Assembly (NCBI RefSeq): GCF_000607165.1
Contig: NZ_JFZG01000025.1
Coordinates: forward strand, 186,001-250,000
DNA: 64,000 nucleotides
Source of the DNA: Ralstonia pickettii
GTDB lineage: Bacteria > Pseudomonadota > Gammaproteobacteria > Burkholderiales > Burkholderiaceae
Direction: 5' to 3'
Part shown: one piece after another, positions 21,533 through 31,450 of the stretch
How positions within the stretch are numbered: position 1 is the stretch's first letter
How the letters are laid out: every line of letters begins with the position of its first letter
Made by a program: the position numbers and the translations under genes
Notes under the pieces: model-generated
The model's database searches: none
What the model was told of the DNA's origin: nothing
Seen by the model: the letters and a program-made list of their open reading frames with translations, nothing else

Positions 21533-23017
21533 ATGGTTGCAAGACTCTTTCGGTCCGGGCTGACGCTGCTCGCTGTCTTCGTGGTGGTGTGGATTGCCGT
21601 CATTGTGTGGTGGCAGTCCGCCAACCGCATGCCGACCACCGCCGACATCCTCACCTACCTGCTGTTGCTGCCGGTGGGCATGATCGTCGGCTATTGGGTC
21701 ATCAAGCGCGCGCTGGATGGCATTCGCTCCAATGTGGTCGCGGGCCGCGAGCTGGCAGCCGCCACACCGTCCGCAACAGGCGCTGATGCAAAGGCCGCCG
21801 ACCCGCAAGATGCCACGCGCCAATGGCGCGCCGTGCTGCTGGCCAGTGCCCTGCGCGCGCCTGCGGGCAGTGATGCGGCATCGGTGGTGGACGCAGTGCA
21901 AGCCAACACGCAACCGGGCCTGACCGATGTCCAAGGCTTTGGTCAGCCGATCTTTGCTGCGCAAGTGGAAGGCGTCGACATCGAAGACCTGCGCGCCGAG
22001 CTAGCCGAGCACCATCCTGACGTCGACTGGCTGGACGAACGCCTGCGCGCCCTTTTGCTTGCAGGCCAGGTGGCCGAAGAGCTGGCCGCACGTGCCGTTG
22101 CGCAGATTCCGGAAACGACCGCCCCGGAAACCACGCGACTGATCATCACCGCCCTGCTCCCGCGCGACTGGACACCGCAGCATCAAGCCGCCGCCGATGG
22201 CTGGCTGCGCCAACGCATCGCGTTGATCTGGCCGGCAGACCGGTTGACGCTTGAGCCCATCGCCGCCAAGGGCGATGCCGACGCGCTGCTGCTGCTCGAT
22301 CGCGCCACGCAAGGCGTGAACCGCGCCAACGATGAGCGCGTGCTGCGCATGGTGGTGGTGGCGGATTCGCTGGTCGGCCCCAGCGCTGTTGAGCAACTGA
22401 TGCAGCAAGAGCAATTGTTCGAAGCCAATCGCCAACACGGCCGCGTGCCGGGCGAAGCCGCTGCGGGCGTGCTGCTGTGCGGGCCGGCCATGACGCAAAG
22501 CCTGCTGCCGCCTGCGCTGGAAGGCGACGCCGCTGCAACGGAGTCGTTCACGATCACGCGCGCTGGTGTGGCGCGGCTTGAATCGCCGACGCCGGATCGC
22601 GGCCAGCCGCAACTGCAGGCGCTGGGTGATGCAGTTGGCCACGTGCTCGATACCTTGGCCGCCACACCGGTCAAGGCCAAGCAGGACGCAGCGCCCGCTG
22701 AGAAAGCAGATACCGCCGAGGGCGATTCGGCTGCCGACCCCATCACCATTGCCGGCGTTGTCTCAGACACCGGCATGCACCCTGTGCGCACCGTCGAGGT
22801 GGCACGCGTGTTTTCCGAACGTTTTCCTGCGCTGGACCTGGCTGCGGATCTGCTGCCGGTTGGCACGCCGTGCGGCTATGTGGGCGCTGCGGGCCCGCTG
22901 CTCTCGGTGGTGGTGGCACACCAGTTGAGCCAGCAGACCGGCAAGCCGGTACTGGCCATTACCGCCAACGACATCCAGCAGCGCGGCGCCATCGCGGTGG
23001 TGCCCAGCCTGACGTGA
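21533..23017 (+). CDS. T6SS-cluster inner-membrane protein of unknown function
   Basis: A 494-residue protein with two N-terminal membrane helices (about residues 6-26 and 40-60) and a long soluble C-terminal region. No known domain is recognised. Features are a Cys in LLCGPAMTQSLLPPALEG, an Ala/Lys-rich linker near 385-405, and a conserved-looking C-terminal block with repeated Gly-Ala turns (PVGTPCGYVGAAGPLLSVVV). It begins 11 bases after PAAR and ends 52 bases before tssM, so it is very likely part of that unit. By position it could assist the TssJLM membrane complex, but this is a guess. A longer in-frame start would overlap PAAR. Confidence 0.75.
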   Translation: MVARLFRSGLTLLAVFVVVWIAVIVWWQSANRMPTTADILTYLLLLPVGMIVGYWVIKRALDGIRSNVVAGRELAAATPSATGADAKAADPQDATRQWRAVLLASALRAPAGSDAASVVDAVQANTQPGLTDVQGFGQPIFAAQVEGVDIEDLRAELAEHHPDVDWLDERLRALLLAGQVAEELAARAVAQIPETTAPETTRLIITALLPRDWTPQHQAAADGWLRQRIALIWPADRLTLEPIAAKGDADALLLLDRATQGVNRANDERVLRMVVVADSLVGPSAVEQLMQQEQLFEANRQHGRVPGEAAAGVLLCGPAMTQSLLPPALEGDAAATESFTITRAGVARLESPTPDRGQPQLQALGDAVGHVLDTLAATPVKAKQDAAPAEKADTAEGDSAADPITIAGVVSDTGMHPVRTVEVARVFSERFPALDLAADLLPVGTPCGYVGAAGPLLSVVVAHQLSQQTGKPVLAITANDIQQRGAIAVVPSLT

Positions 23018-23069
23018 CCTTGTTCCTGATTTCGATTCCGATTCTGTCTGTTCCCGAGCCGAAGGCAAC

Positions 23070-26000
23070 ATGCAACGCTTCCTGAACTTCCTGACCAACT
23101 CACGCACGCTGTCCATTCTTGGCGTGATCGTGCTGACCATCTTCCTGCTCCTGATGGCGCAGACCTTTGAGGTTGGCCTGGTCTGGGTCGGCGTCGCGCT
23201 AGGCGTGCTGCTCGTGCTGTGGCTGCTGACGTATCTGTGGAAGCGCTGGCGTGCGCGTCAGGCCAGCAACAAGCTGGAGGGCGTGCTTGAACAAGCCGCC
23301 ACCGACAAGGCGGCCACGCCAGACAAGCGTGAAGAAGTGGAAGCCCTGCGCGTGCGCCTGGCAGAAGCCGTCAAGACCATCAAGCGCTCCAAGCTCGGAC
23401 AGATGTCCGGCAGCGCGGCGCTGTACGAGCTGCCCTGGTACATCGTGATCGGCAACCCGGCGGCGGGCAAGAGTACGGCCGTGCTCAACTCCGGCCTGCA
23501 GTTTCCGTTTGCCGACAAGGGCGGCGCCGTCATCCAGGGCATCGGCGGCACGCGTAACTGCGACTGGTTCTTCACCACCGAAGGCATCCTGCTCGACACG
23601 GCCGGCCGTTACTCGGTGCACGAAGAAGACCGCCGCGAATGGCTAGGCTTCCTGGACCTGCTCAAGCGCTATCGCCCCAAGGCGCCCATCAACGGCATCG
23701 TCGTAACGGTGAGCGTGTCGGAACTCACGCAAAACCGACCCGAATTCGCCATCAACCTGGCCAAGAACCTGCGCCAGCGCGTGCAGGAACTGACCGAACG
23801 GCTGGAAGTGTTTGCCCCGGTGTACGTCATGTTCACCAAGGCCGACCTGATCACCGGCTTTACCGAATTCTTCGGCGACAGCGAGAAGCAGGAGCGCGAC
23901 CGCGTATGGGGCGCCACCCTGCCCTTCGAGCCGGACTCGAAGCCGGACGTGGCGGCCGTGTTCGACCAGCGCTTTGATGAGCTGTGCGACGGGCTGAAGG
24001 AGATCAGCGTGGCGCAGATCGCGCTGCACCGGAACAACAAGCTCTCGCCGGGGCTGCTGAGTTTCCCGCTGGAGTTCGCATCGATCAAGCCGACGCTGCG
24101 TGCGTTCCTGATGACGCTGTTCGATGAGAATCCGTTCCAGTACAAGCCGGTGTTCCGCGGCTTCTACTTCACCAGCGCGCTGCAGGAAGGTGCCACCAAC
24201 AGCGTATCGGCCGAGCGCATTGCGCGCCGCTTTGGCCTGTCGACCGACGGCGCCGCGCGCACCCGCGAAGTGTTCTCCAAGAACGGCTTCTTCCTGCGCG
24301 ACCTGTTCTCGAAGGTGATCTTTGCCGACAGGCAGACGGTGCGGCAGTTTGCCAGCCCCGCCAAGACGCGACTGCGCATCGCCACGTTCTTTGCGCTCGT
24401 GCTGGCGCTGGGCGTGATGCTGGGCGGCTGGACGTGGTCGTACATGGGCAACCGCACGCTCACTGCCAACGTGCAGGCCGACCTCGACAAGATCGTCAAG
24501 ATGCAGCAGAACCGGGGGGACCTGCAGGCCCGCCTGGAGGCACTCGACATCCTGCAAGACCGTATCGAACAGCTTGACCGGTATCGCACCGACCATCCGC
24601 TCGCGCTGTCGCTGGGCCTGTACCAGGGCGACACGCTGCAGCACAAGCTGCTCGACGAGTACTACAACGGCCTGCGCCAGGTCATGCTGAAGCCAGTGGG
24701 CGGCGCAATCGAAACCTTCCTGGCAGAAGTCAACGCGCATCCGGACCAGTTGGCCCCGATGGTGCGGCCGCCGGAAACCGGTGCAGTGATGACCACGTCC
24801 GTGACGACGGCCACCGCCACCGTGGGCGGTGCGTCGGGTGCGTCAGGTGCGGCCGCCAATGCGCCTGCCGCACCGAACCAAGCCACGGCTTCAACCGGCG
24901 CCAAGCGCTACACCGACGCCTCCCCCACCAACGTGGAAGACGGCTACAACGCGCTCAAAACGTACCTGATGCTATCGGACAAGCGCCATGTGGAAGTCGC
25001 GCACCTGACCGATCAGATCACGCGCTTCTGGCGCGGTTGGCTGGAAGACAACCGGGGCAACATGCCGCGCGAGCAGATGATTCGCTCGGCGGAGCGCAAC
25101 CTGTCGTTCTTCCTCGCCCGCGTAAACGACGACAACTGGCCGCTGCTGGAAGGCAACCTCTCGCTGGTCGACCAGACGCGTGAGAACCTGCGCCGCGTGG
25201 TGCGTGGCATGCCCGCACGCGAACGCGCCTATGCCGAGATCAAGGCACGCGCCTCCACGCGCTACGCTCCGATGACGGTCGCACGCATTGTTGGCGATAC
25301 CGGCGCTGGCCTGGTGGCCGGCAGCTACGCCGTGCCCGGCACGTTCACCAAGGAAGCGTGGTTCGGCTACGTGCAACCCGCCATCAAGGAAGCCGCCAAC
25401 AAGGAGCTGCAGACCAAGGACTGGGTGCTGAACGTTGCCGCGCGCGACGACCTCACGCTGGAAGGCAGCCCCGAGCAGATCCAAAAGGCGCTGGTCACGA
25501 TGTACAAGACCGAATACGCGCGCGAATGGCAACGCTTCATGCAAGGCGTGGCGATCCAGGACTTCACCAGCTTCGATCAGGCCGTCACCGGCATGAACCT
25601 GCTGGGCGATCCGACCAACTCGCCGATCCGCAAGGTGCTCGACACCGCATACGAGCAGACGTCGTGGGACAACCCGTCGATGTTCAATGCCGGCCTGAAG
25701 CAAGCCAAGACCGGCGTGCTGGGTTGGTTCAAGCAGCTGTTCGCGCGCCAGACGCCGTCGCAGGTGAACGTCAACGTGGACGTGGGCGGCAATGCTGAAG
25801 CCGGCGCCATTCCGATGGGCCCGGTGGGCAAGGAGTTCTCTGGGCTCGCGCGCGTGGTTGTCATGCGCGACGACAAATCGCTGCTGCGCGGCTACATGGA
25901 TTCGCTCTCCAAGGTGCGCACGCGCTTCAACCAGATCAAGAACCAGGGTGACCCGGGGCCGGGTGCGCGCCAGTTGATGCAGCAAACACTGGATGGCAAC

Positions 26001-27020
26001 GGCTCGGAACTGGCCGACACGCTCAAGTACGTGGATGAGCAGATGCTGACCGGCATGACCGACAGCGAGCGCGCCACGCTGCGTCCGCTGCTGGTGCGTC
26101 CGCTGCTGCAGTCGTATGCGGTGGCGATCCGCCCGGCCACGACCGAAGTCAACAAGGTGTGGAACGCGCAGGTGTATCAGCCGTTCGCCACCACGCTGGC
26201 AGACAAGTATCCGTTTGCGCCCAACGCCAAGATCGAGGCCAGCGCGGCTGAGATCGGCCAGGTGTTTGGCCCGGACGGCGCGATTGCCAAGTTCGCCAGC
26301 ACGACGATCGGTCCGCTGTCGGTGCGCCGTGGCGACATGATCGCCTCCCGCACCTGGGGCGATCTGGGCATTGCCTTTGTGCCCGAGTTCACCACAGGCT
26401 TCACGCGTTGGATCGCGCCGCTCACGGGCGGTGCGGCCGGTGGTGCAGGCGGTGCGGCAGCCGCAGCACCGCAGACGGTGTTCCAGATCCTGCCGGTGCC
26501 GTCGCAAGGCGCGACCGAGTACACGATCGAGATCGATGGCCAGCAACTGCGCTATCGCAACACGCCGCCGCAGTGGGCCAATTTCGTCTGGCCGAATCCG
26601 CAAGGCACGCCGGGCGCGCGCGTGACGGCCACCACGTTTGATGGCCGCACGGTGGAGCTGCTCAACGAGCCCGGCCGCTTTGGCCTGGAGCGCCTGATTG
26701 CCACGGCACAACGCAAGCGTCGTCCGGATGGCGCGTTCGATCTGTCCTGGACGAAGGACAACCTGACGGTATCGATCAGCCTGCGCATCATCAGCAGCCC
26801 GCAGACCGCCGGCACAACCGCATCGGATTCGCCGCAAGGCCAGGGCCTGCGCGGCCTGCGCCTGCCGACGTCGATTGCCGATGCATCGGCACCGCAGAAC
26901 ACACTGACGCCGCCCGCCCCGGCAGCGCCCGCAGGCACGCCGCCTACGGCGCAAGCAGCAGTGTCAACGCAGGCCGCACGCCGCGGCATCACGGAAGAGC
27001 AAGGAGGGACGGCGCAATGA
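23070..27020 (+). CDS. tssM: T6SS membrane-complex protein TssM (IcmF)
   Basis: A 1316-residue inner-membrane protein. Two N-terminal membrane helices (residues about 14-31 and 36-56) precede a cytoplasmic NTPase domain with Walker A GNPAAGKST at 128-136 and the DTAGRY switch motif near 174. A third helix lies about residues 437-455 (IATFFALVLALGVMLGG), followed by the large periplasmic IcmF-related and VasK-like region that contacts TssJ. TssM with TssL and TssJ forms the envelope channel and baseplate docking site. The Walker residues are intact, unlike some TssM proteins. Its last codons overlap tagF as ATGA, so they are coupled. Confidence 0.95.
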   Translation: MQRFLNFLTNSRTLSILGVIVLTIFLLLMAQTFEVGLVWVGVALGVLLVLWLLTYLWKRWRARQASNKLEGVLEQAATDKAATPDKREEVEALRVRLAEAVKTIKRSKLGQMSGSAALYELPWYIVIGNPAAGKSTAVLNSGLQFPFADKGGAVIQGIGGTRNCDWFFTTEGILLDTAGRYSVHEEDRREWLGFLDLLKRYRPKAPINGIVVTVSVSELTQNRPEFAINLAKNLRQRVQELTERLEVFAPVYVMFTKADLITGFTEFFGDSEKQERDRVWGATLPFEPDSKPDVAAVFDQRFDELCDGLKEISVAQIALHRNNKLSPGLLSFPLEFASIKPTLRAFLMTLFDENPFQYKPVFRGFYFTSALQEGATNSVSAERIARRFGLSTDGAARTREVFSKNGFFLRDLFSKVIFADRQTVRQFASPAKTRLRIATFFALVLALGVMLGGWTWSYMGNRTLTANVQADLDKIVKMQQNRGDLQARLEALDILQDRIEQLDRYRTDHPLALSLGLYQGDTLQHKLLDEYYNGLRQVMLKPVGGAIETFLAEVNAHPDQLAPMVRPPETGAVMTTSVTTATATVGGASGASGAAANAPAAPNQATASTGAKRYTDASPTNVEDGYNALKTYLMLSDKRHVEVAHLTDQITRFWRGWLEDNRGNMPREQMIRSAERNLSFFLARVNDDNWPLLEGNLSLVDQTRENLRRVVRGMPARERAYAEIKARASTRYAPMTVARIVGDTGAGLVAGSYAVPGTFTKEAWFGYVQPAIKEAANKELQTKDWVLNVAARDDLTLEGSPEQIQKALVTMYKTEYAREWQRFMQGVAIQDFTSFDQAVTGMNLLGDPTNSPIRKVLDTAYEQTSWDNPSMFNAGLKQAKTGVLGWFKQLFARQTPSQVNVNVDVGGNAEAGAIPMGPVGKEFSGLARVVVMRDDKSLLRGYMDSLSKVRTRFNQIKNQGDPGPGARQLMQQTLDGNGSELADTLKYVDEQMLTGMTDSERATLRPLLVRPLLQSYAVAIRPATTEVNKVWNAQVYQPFATTLADKYPFAPNAKIEASAAEIGQVFGPDGAIAKFASTTIGPLSVRRGDMIASRTWGDLGIAFVPEFTTGFTRWIAPLTGGAAGGAGGAAAAAPQTVFQILPVPSQGATEYTIEIDGQQLRYRNTPPQWANFVWPNPQGTPGARVTATTFDGRTVELLNEPGRFGLERLIATAQRKRRPDGAFDLSWTKDNLTVSISLRIISSPQTAGTTASDSPQGQGLRGLRLPTSIADASAPQNTLTPPAPAAPAGTPPTAQAAVSTQAARRGITEEQGGTAQ

Positions 27021-28012
27021 GCCAGACCCAGTTGCAGCTTTCGTACTTCGGGAAGCTTCCGTCGCGCGGTGATTTCGTCAAAAGCGCCAACAACGTCCAA
27101 CTGCTCGACACACTCGACCGCTGGCTGGCGCAAGGCATGGAACTGCTGGCCGAAGCCCCGGATTGGAAGACGACCTACGACAATTGGAAGCCGGTGCAGT
27201 TTGCGTTTCTCGGTTCGCAGAGCAAGCTCGCCATCGCGGGCACGCTCATGGCCAGCAGTGATCTGTCATCGCGCCGCTTTCCGTTCCTGACGGCGGCGGC
27301 CATGGAAGTCGATCGCCCGATCAACTTCATCGCGCGCAGCCCGATTGCGTTGGCGCGCCTTTGGACACGCGCCGGCCAGCAAATGATCTCGCTCGGCACG
27401 GCCACCGACGCCACTGAGGGCTTGCGTCTCCTCGCCGAAGGTCAGCACGGCGTGGAGACCGGCACGGGCGGCACGAGCACGCAGTCGCACGACGCGAGCT
27501 TTTCGGATTTCATCGATTTCCAGACCGTTGCCGGCCTGGAGCAGATGCTGCGCTCGGAAGGCCACAACATCCGCCTGCGCCGCACCCTGCTGGCGCTGGG
27601 CACGCTGCTGCAACCCGTGATGGCGAACGGCTCGTCGCGGCTTGAGAAAGGGCTCACGCTGCCGCTGCCGGCAGACCCGCTCTATCGCAGCCTGGTGGCG
27701 AGTTTCTGGCTGGAGTTGGTGTCGCGCTTCCTGCAGCGCGCGGACTTCGAGCTGTCGCTGTTCCTGGGCGATATCAACGGTACCGAGCGACTGGTCATCG
27801 GCTTCAACGGCGCCTCGTCACGCACGCTGCACAGCGTCATGTCGCCGCTGGCGTATGCCGAACAGAACATCAACATCGACGATCCGGAATGGGTCGACCA
27901 GCACGTCAGCGGAGATTACGGCTTGGCCAAGTTCGTGAGTTACCTGGATCAACCGCAGCTCTCGCTGCGCGTGGCGGTCGATACCTTCCGCGAAGTCTTC
28001 ATCGGAGAATGA
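27017..28012 (+). CDS. tagF: T6SS-associated protein TagF
   Basis: A 331-residue protein of the TagF family, recognised by its start (LSYFGKLPSRGDFVKSANN) and the WLAQGMELL / RRFPFLTAA blocks. In Pseudomonas TagF represses T6SS assembly post-translationally, independently or together with the PppA phosphatase. Here no Fha, PpkA kinase or PppA phosphatase gene is visible, so TagF may act alone. It is cytoplasmic and coupled to tssM by a 4-base overlap; the OmpA gene starts 3 bases after its stop. Confidence 0.92.
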   Translation: MSQTQLQLSYFGKLPSRGDFVKSANNVQLLDTLDRWLAQGMELLAEAPDWKTTYDNWKPVQFAFLGSQSKLAIAGTLMASSDLSSRRFPFLTAAAMEVDRPINFIARSPIALARLWTRAGQQMISLGTATDATEGLRLLAEGQHGVETGTGGTSTQSHDASFSDFIDFQTVAGLEQMLRSEGHNIRLRRTLLALGTLLQPVMANGSSRLEKGLTLPLPADPLYRSLVASFWLELVSRFLQRADFELSLFLGDINGTERLVIGFNGASSRTLHSVMSPLAYAEQNINIDDPEWVDQHVSGDYGLAKFVSYLDQPQLSLRVAVDTFREVFIGE

Positions 28013-28014
28013 AC

Positions 28015-28830
28015 ATGGGTCTGGATGCAATCAAGCGCGGCTTCCGGCCTGCAACCTTCCTGGCGAACGCCGCCATGCTGGTGTGCCTGGGCAGCGCCCT
28101 GCCCGCCCATGCCGCGGCTGGCGACGCCCCCGTGCCGGGTCAAGTCGTGGCCGGTGGCATGGTGCCGGACGAAGCCACCAAGGCGACCGTGCTGGCCAAG
28201 CTGCGCGAGCTTTACGGCAGTGCCAACGTGGTGGATCAGATCGAAGTGGGCAATGTGGTCTCGCCGCCCAACTGGTCGGCCAACGTGCAGAAGATCCTGT
28301 CGCCGGCCATCAAGCAGGTCAACCGCGGGCAGCTCAACATCGACGGCACGCAGGTTTCCCTGCACGGCGACGTTGGTAACGAGGCGCAGCGCCAACAGCT
28401 CACGAGCGACATGGCAACGGCGCTCGGCCAGAGCTACACGATCAAGAACGGGTTGCGCGTGGCAGCGGTGTCCGAGCAAGGGCTGCTGGACCAGACGCTG
28501 GCCAACCGCATCATCGAATTTGAAACCGGCAGCGCCACGCTCACACCCAAGGGCCGCGCGATTCTGGATGAAATGGCCGCCGTGCTGCCACGCCTGAACG
28601 GCCGCAAGATCGAGATCGTCGGCCACACCGACAACTCCGGCAGCCGCGCGCTGAACCTCAACCTGAGCCAGGCGCGCGCAGAAACGGTCAAGAACTACCT
28701 CATCGCCAAGGGTGCCGAGCAAGGCACGCTCACCGCGATGGGCGTGGGGCCGGATCAGCCGGTGGCGGCCAACAACACCGATGAAGGCCGCTCGCGCAAT
28801 CGGCGGATCGAGTTTCGGGCGAGTAAGTGA
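28015..28830 (+). CDS. T6SS-linked OmpA-family peptidoglycan-binding protein
   Basis: A 271-residue exported protein. A signal peptide (residues 1-34, AMLVCLGSALPAHA) leads to a BON-like middle (GQLNIDGTQVSLHGDVGNEA) and a C-terminal OmpA domain (about 160-268) with the peptidoglycan-binding Asp/Arg residues in HTDNSGSRALNLNLSQARA and RSRNRRIEF. OmpA modules anchor T6SS to the cell wall; TssL here lacks one, so this protein may supply that function (as TagL does). I start at ATG 28015, which follows CGGAGA; an earlier in-frame start lies inside tagF. It ends on the GTGA that starts the next gene. Confidence 0.85.
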   Translation: MGLDAIKRGFRPATFLANAAMLVCLGSALPAHAAAGDAPVPGQVVAGGMVPDEATKATVLAKLRELYGSANVVDQIEVGNVVSPPNWSANVQKILSPAIKQVNRGQLNIDGTQVSLHGDVGNEAQRQQLTSDMATALGQSYTIKNGLRVAAVSEQGLLDQTLANRIIEFETGSATLTPKGRAILDEMAAVLPRLNGRKIEIVGHTDNSGSRALNLNLSQARAETVKNYLIAKGAEQGTLTAMGVGPDQPVAANNTDEGRSRNRRIEFRASK

Positions 28831-29819
28831 CGCGGGAGGATGCACGCCGGCGGGCGCGGTTGCGTGAGCCGTTGCCTGCTGCACCATTACAGCCGGGTGA
28901 TCAGCGGCGTGCCTCCCCCCAGATCCGCCTCGAGTACCACGACCCCATCAAGAAACTGTCGCAGCCAATCGCGCAATGTTCTCCGATAAAAGAGCGCATC
29001 TGGTGGCTCTGGTGCCATTTGGTATGGGCCTGGCAGCAGCTTGAGCACTGGCTTGCCAGTCGACGACAGGGTGCGCCCGTCGCGATCGTCAGCGGCATCA
29101 TTCGCTCAGTACAGGTGGATAACGCGGCATTCAAGGCCTATGAGGCCATGGGACGGAGCGTCGACACCAATGCGCACAGCGCATATGACTACACCGACGA
29201 TACTTCGCGAGACACCTACTATCGCGTGACCCCCGTCGTCATTACGTTGACGGACGATCGGGTCATCCACTTCTGCGAATACCAGGTCACGGACCGTCGG
29301 GTTTGGTCCAATGCGCCCTATTTCGCAGGCCTGAACGGCATGCGCGTGCGTGCTGCAGGCTGGTGGGACAACGACGTTTTTTCGGCGTGGGGCATGCGCT
29401 TGACCGGCCGTCGTGAGCCACAGACCGTCTATGTTGCAAAGCGCCCACGAGACTTGCCCGAGCCGCTGGAGATCATCCTGTCGCACAGGAGTGCGGGCTT
29501 TAGCGAGGCGATCGGCCTTCTCGGCTATTTCAGCGCGCTGATGATCGTGATCATGCTTTTTTTTGTAGTTAGTGAGTTTGGCCTCGAAGGCGCTGGCCCC
29601 GTCGCGGGGATGATGGTCGGGATGTTTACCCTGGCGCCGATGTTGCTCGTGGTCGTTTCACAGACGCTGATGCGCCTGATGGCGGGGCCCCTGCGCCCGA
29701 TCCCGGAAATAATGGCGGCTGGTGAATACGGCAACCGCCATCTGCGCTTACGGAGCTTCGACTTCGGCCGCTGCGAACGCGCGGTATTTGAAGCGTTGGA
29801 GCGGCAGGAAGAGAATTAG
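28827..29819 (+). CDS. Membrane protein of unknown function after ompA
   Basis: A protein of up to 330 residues with two adjacent membrane helices near the C-terminus (about 231-250, ALMIVIMLFFVVSEFG, and 258-280). The N-terminal region has a Trp-rich patch (IWWLWCHLVWAWQQ) and a soluble beta-rich part with conserved-looking aromatic pairs. No family is recognised. The start is uncertain: GTG 28827 overlaps the ompA stop (GTGA) but lacks a ribosome site, and TTG 28860 or TTG 28872 are alternatives. It is probably transcribed with ompA. It could be a T6SS accessory or an immunity-like membrane protein; there is no evidence to decide. Confidence 0.6.
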   Translation: MTREDARRRARLREPLPAAPLQPGDQRRASPQIRLEYHDPIKKLSQPIAQCSPIKERIWWLWCHLVWAWQQLEHWLASRRQGAPVAIVSGIIRSVQVDNAAFKAYEAMGRSVDTNAHSAYDYTDDTSRDTYYRVTPVVITLTDDRVIHFCEYQVTDRRVWSNAPYFAGLNGMRVRAAGWWDNDVFSAWGMRLTGRREPQTVYVAKRPRDLPEPLEIILSHRSAGFSEAIGLLGYFSALMIVIMLFFVVSEFGLEGAGPVAGMMVGMFTLAPMLLVVVSQTLMRLMAGPLRPIPEIMAAGEYGNRHLRLRSFDFGRCERAVFEALERQEEN

Positions 29820-29879
29820 TCGTACACGGCTAGGTGCATGCAAGCGCCCAGTGTCCTCCAAGCAGGTAGGCATTAACGG

Positions 29880-31445
29880 TTGACAGCAACACACATGACA
29901 TCGTCCGCCCAATTGACCCTGCCCGATTCCGCCCCGACCGAAGCGCATCGAGAAGCCTGCCTGCGCCGGCTGAGCCAGTATTCACCGGACGCGCCTGATG
30001 CTCCAGTGCCGTTCAGCCACCGCCTGGCCGAAGCCGAGGGGTGGTCGCGCTTATATACGCTGACCGTCATCGAGGAGTACAAGCGCTTCGCGTATCTGGC
30101 GGTGTTTGCCGGGCATGCGGTCACGCCTTCCGAGGCGATCGATGCGGCATGGCATCTCCATCTGCAATACTCGAAAGAGTATTGGACGGTGTTCTGCGGG
30201 GAGGTACTGGGCGCGCAGCTCCACCATGCGCCGGGTATTGGCACCCCGGACGAAGACGACACCTACGCGCAGCATTACGCGCAAACACTCGACAGCTACA
30301 GGCGCGCGTTCGGCGTCGAGCCCCCTCCTGACGTCTGGCCGGTGCCTGAACCTGCGCAGCCGGACATTGCCCCGAAGGCCGCCAGCACCGCGCAATATCC
30401 GCCCAACCTCGTCGCGCCGCCACCCGCATCGACCGCGCGCTCGATCGTGCCATCCGTGTGGCTCTTGATCGGCGTCGTCCTCATCGGCATCACCACGAAC
30501 ATCGTTTCAGATTTCGATGTGCTGAACTACCCGGGGTTGCGGTTTCTCGCCTTCTATCTGGGCGTGTGCGTGATTGCGTGTTTGCTGATCCGGGGCCTGC
30601 ATCGATCAACCTACAGCCGCCGCCCATGGGGAATGGCCGGCGGCAATGTACCGCGCCCACTGTCGCCCGCCGAAGCCGCGCTGATCACCGGCGATTCCAC
30701 GCGAATGGCGCAGGTTGCGACGCTGACACTGCTCGACGCGGGCGCGATCCGCATCGCTTCTCCAGCAAAGAGAAAGCGTGACCGCAACACATATGTGGTC
30801 GCGAACGAGGCGCCAACGCCCCAGCGCCACGTCAACGCTTGGACCTGGCTCGCCCGACAACCACAGCGCCGTTCGCCATGGCCGGCCTTTCGGGACCGAT
30901 TCCTCGACGAAGCCATCGACATGACAGATCGGCTGCGCCACGAAGGTTGGATGTGGGCCGCCGGCGCGATGCGCGGAACGACCGTCGCTGCATGGGCGAT
31001 CGGGCTATCGGTGCTGTGGCTCGGGGTGGTGAAGGTATTTGTTGGCCTGTCCCGAGACCGTCCGGTGATGTGGCTGCTGGTCGAGATGGTGCTGTTCGGA
31101 ATCGTCTACTGGTGCGTGACCGTGCAGCTGATCGGCGTCGGCCGCGCGGGCCCCACCGCAGGAGCCAGCGCCGCGCTCGATGTGCATCGTCAGCGTAGCC
31201 AGCAGGCGCCGAAGGCCGGTTTGTCGACAAGCGATCTACTGTGGCTGGCGGCGTTTGGCGGCACGAGCGTGCTGGCCAACACCGCGTGGGCCGGATACCG
31301 ACCGATGATGGGAACACCCGCAGGCGCCAGTTCCGGCGGCTCTGGGAGCGACACGTCGAGCAACTGCAGTTCAAGCAGTAGTTCGAGCAGTTGCAGCTCG
31401 AGTAGCTGCGGATCCAGCGGCTGCGGCGGTTGTTCGAGCAGCTAG
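29880..31445 (+). CDS. TIGR04222-like membrane protein with Ser/Cys/Gly-rich tail
   Basis: A 521-residue protein. Residues about 45-120 resemble the glycine-rich-domain (GRDP) module (AIDAAWHLHLQYSKEYW, then LHHAPG). A Pro/Ala linker leads to four membrane helices near 190-212, 219-241, 367-391 and 397-420, the TIGR04222 arrangement. The last ~35 residues are almost only Ser, Cys and Gly with five cysteines (SSSCSSSSCGSSGCGGC). Such tails are a known oddity of this family and have been likened to bacteriocin or thiol-rich surfaces, but no function is proven. TTG 29880 has AGGTAGG nine bases upstream; ATG 29895 is the alternative. It is convergent with tssA with only 5 bases between stops. Confidence 0.72.
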   Translation: MTATHMTSSAQLTLPDSAPTEAHREACLRRLSQYSPDAPDAPVPFSHRLAEAEGWSRLYTLTVIEEYKRFAYLAVFAGHAVTPSEAIDAAWHLHLQYSKEYWTVFCGEVLGAQLHHAPGIGTPDEDDTYAQHYAQTLDSYRRAFGVEPPPDVWPVPEPAQPDIAPKAASTAQYPPNLVAPPPASTARSIVPSVWLLIGVVLIGITTNIVSDFDVLNYPGLRFLAFYLGVCVIACLLIRGLHRSTYSRRPWGMAGGNVPRPLSPAEAALITGDSTRMAQVATLTLLDAGAIRIASPAKRKRDRNTYVVANEAPTPQRHVNAWTWLARQPQRRSPWPAFRDRFLDEAIDMTDRLRHEGWMWAAGAMRGTTVAAWAIGLSVLWLGVVKVFVGLSRDRPVMWLLVEMVLFGIVYWCVTVQLIGVGRAGPTAGASAALDVHRQRSQQAPKAGLSTSDLLWLAAFGGTSVLANTAWAGYRPMMGTPAGASSGGSGSDTSSNCSSSSSSSSCSSSSCGSSGCGGCSSS

Positions 31446-31450
31446 CCGGT

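Noticed and set aside
31340-31443. Ser/Cys repeat as a CRISPR-like or tandem DNA repeat
   Set aside because: It is low-complexity coding sequence in frame with the membrane protein, not spaced repeats.
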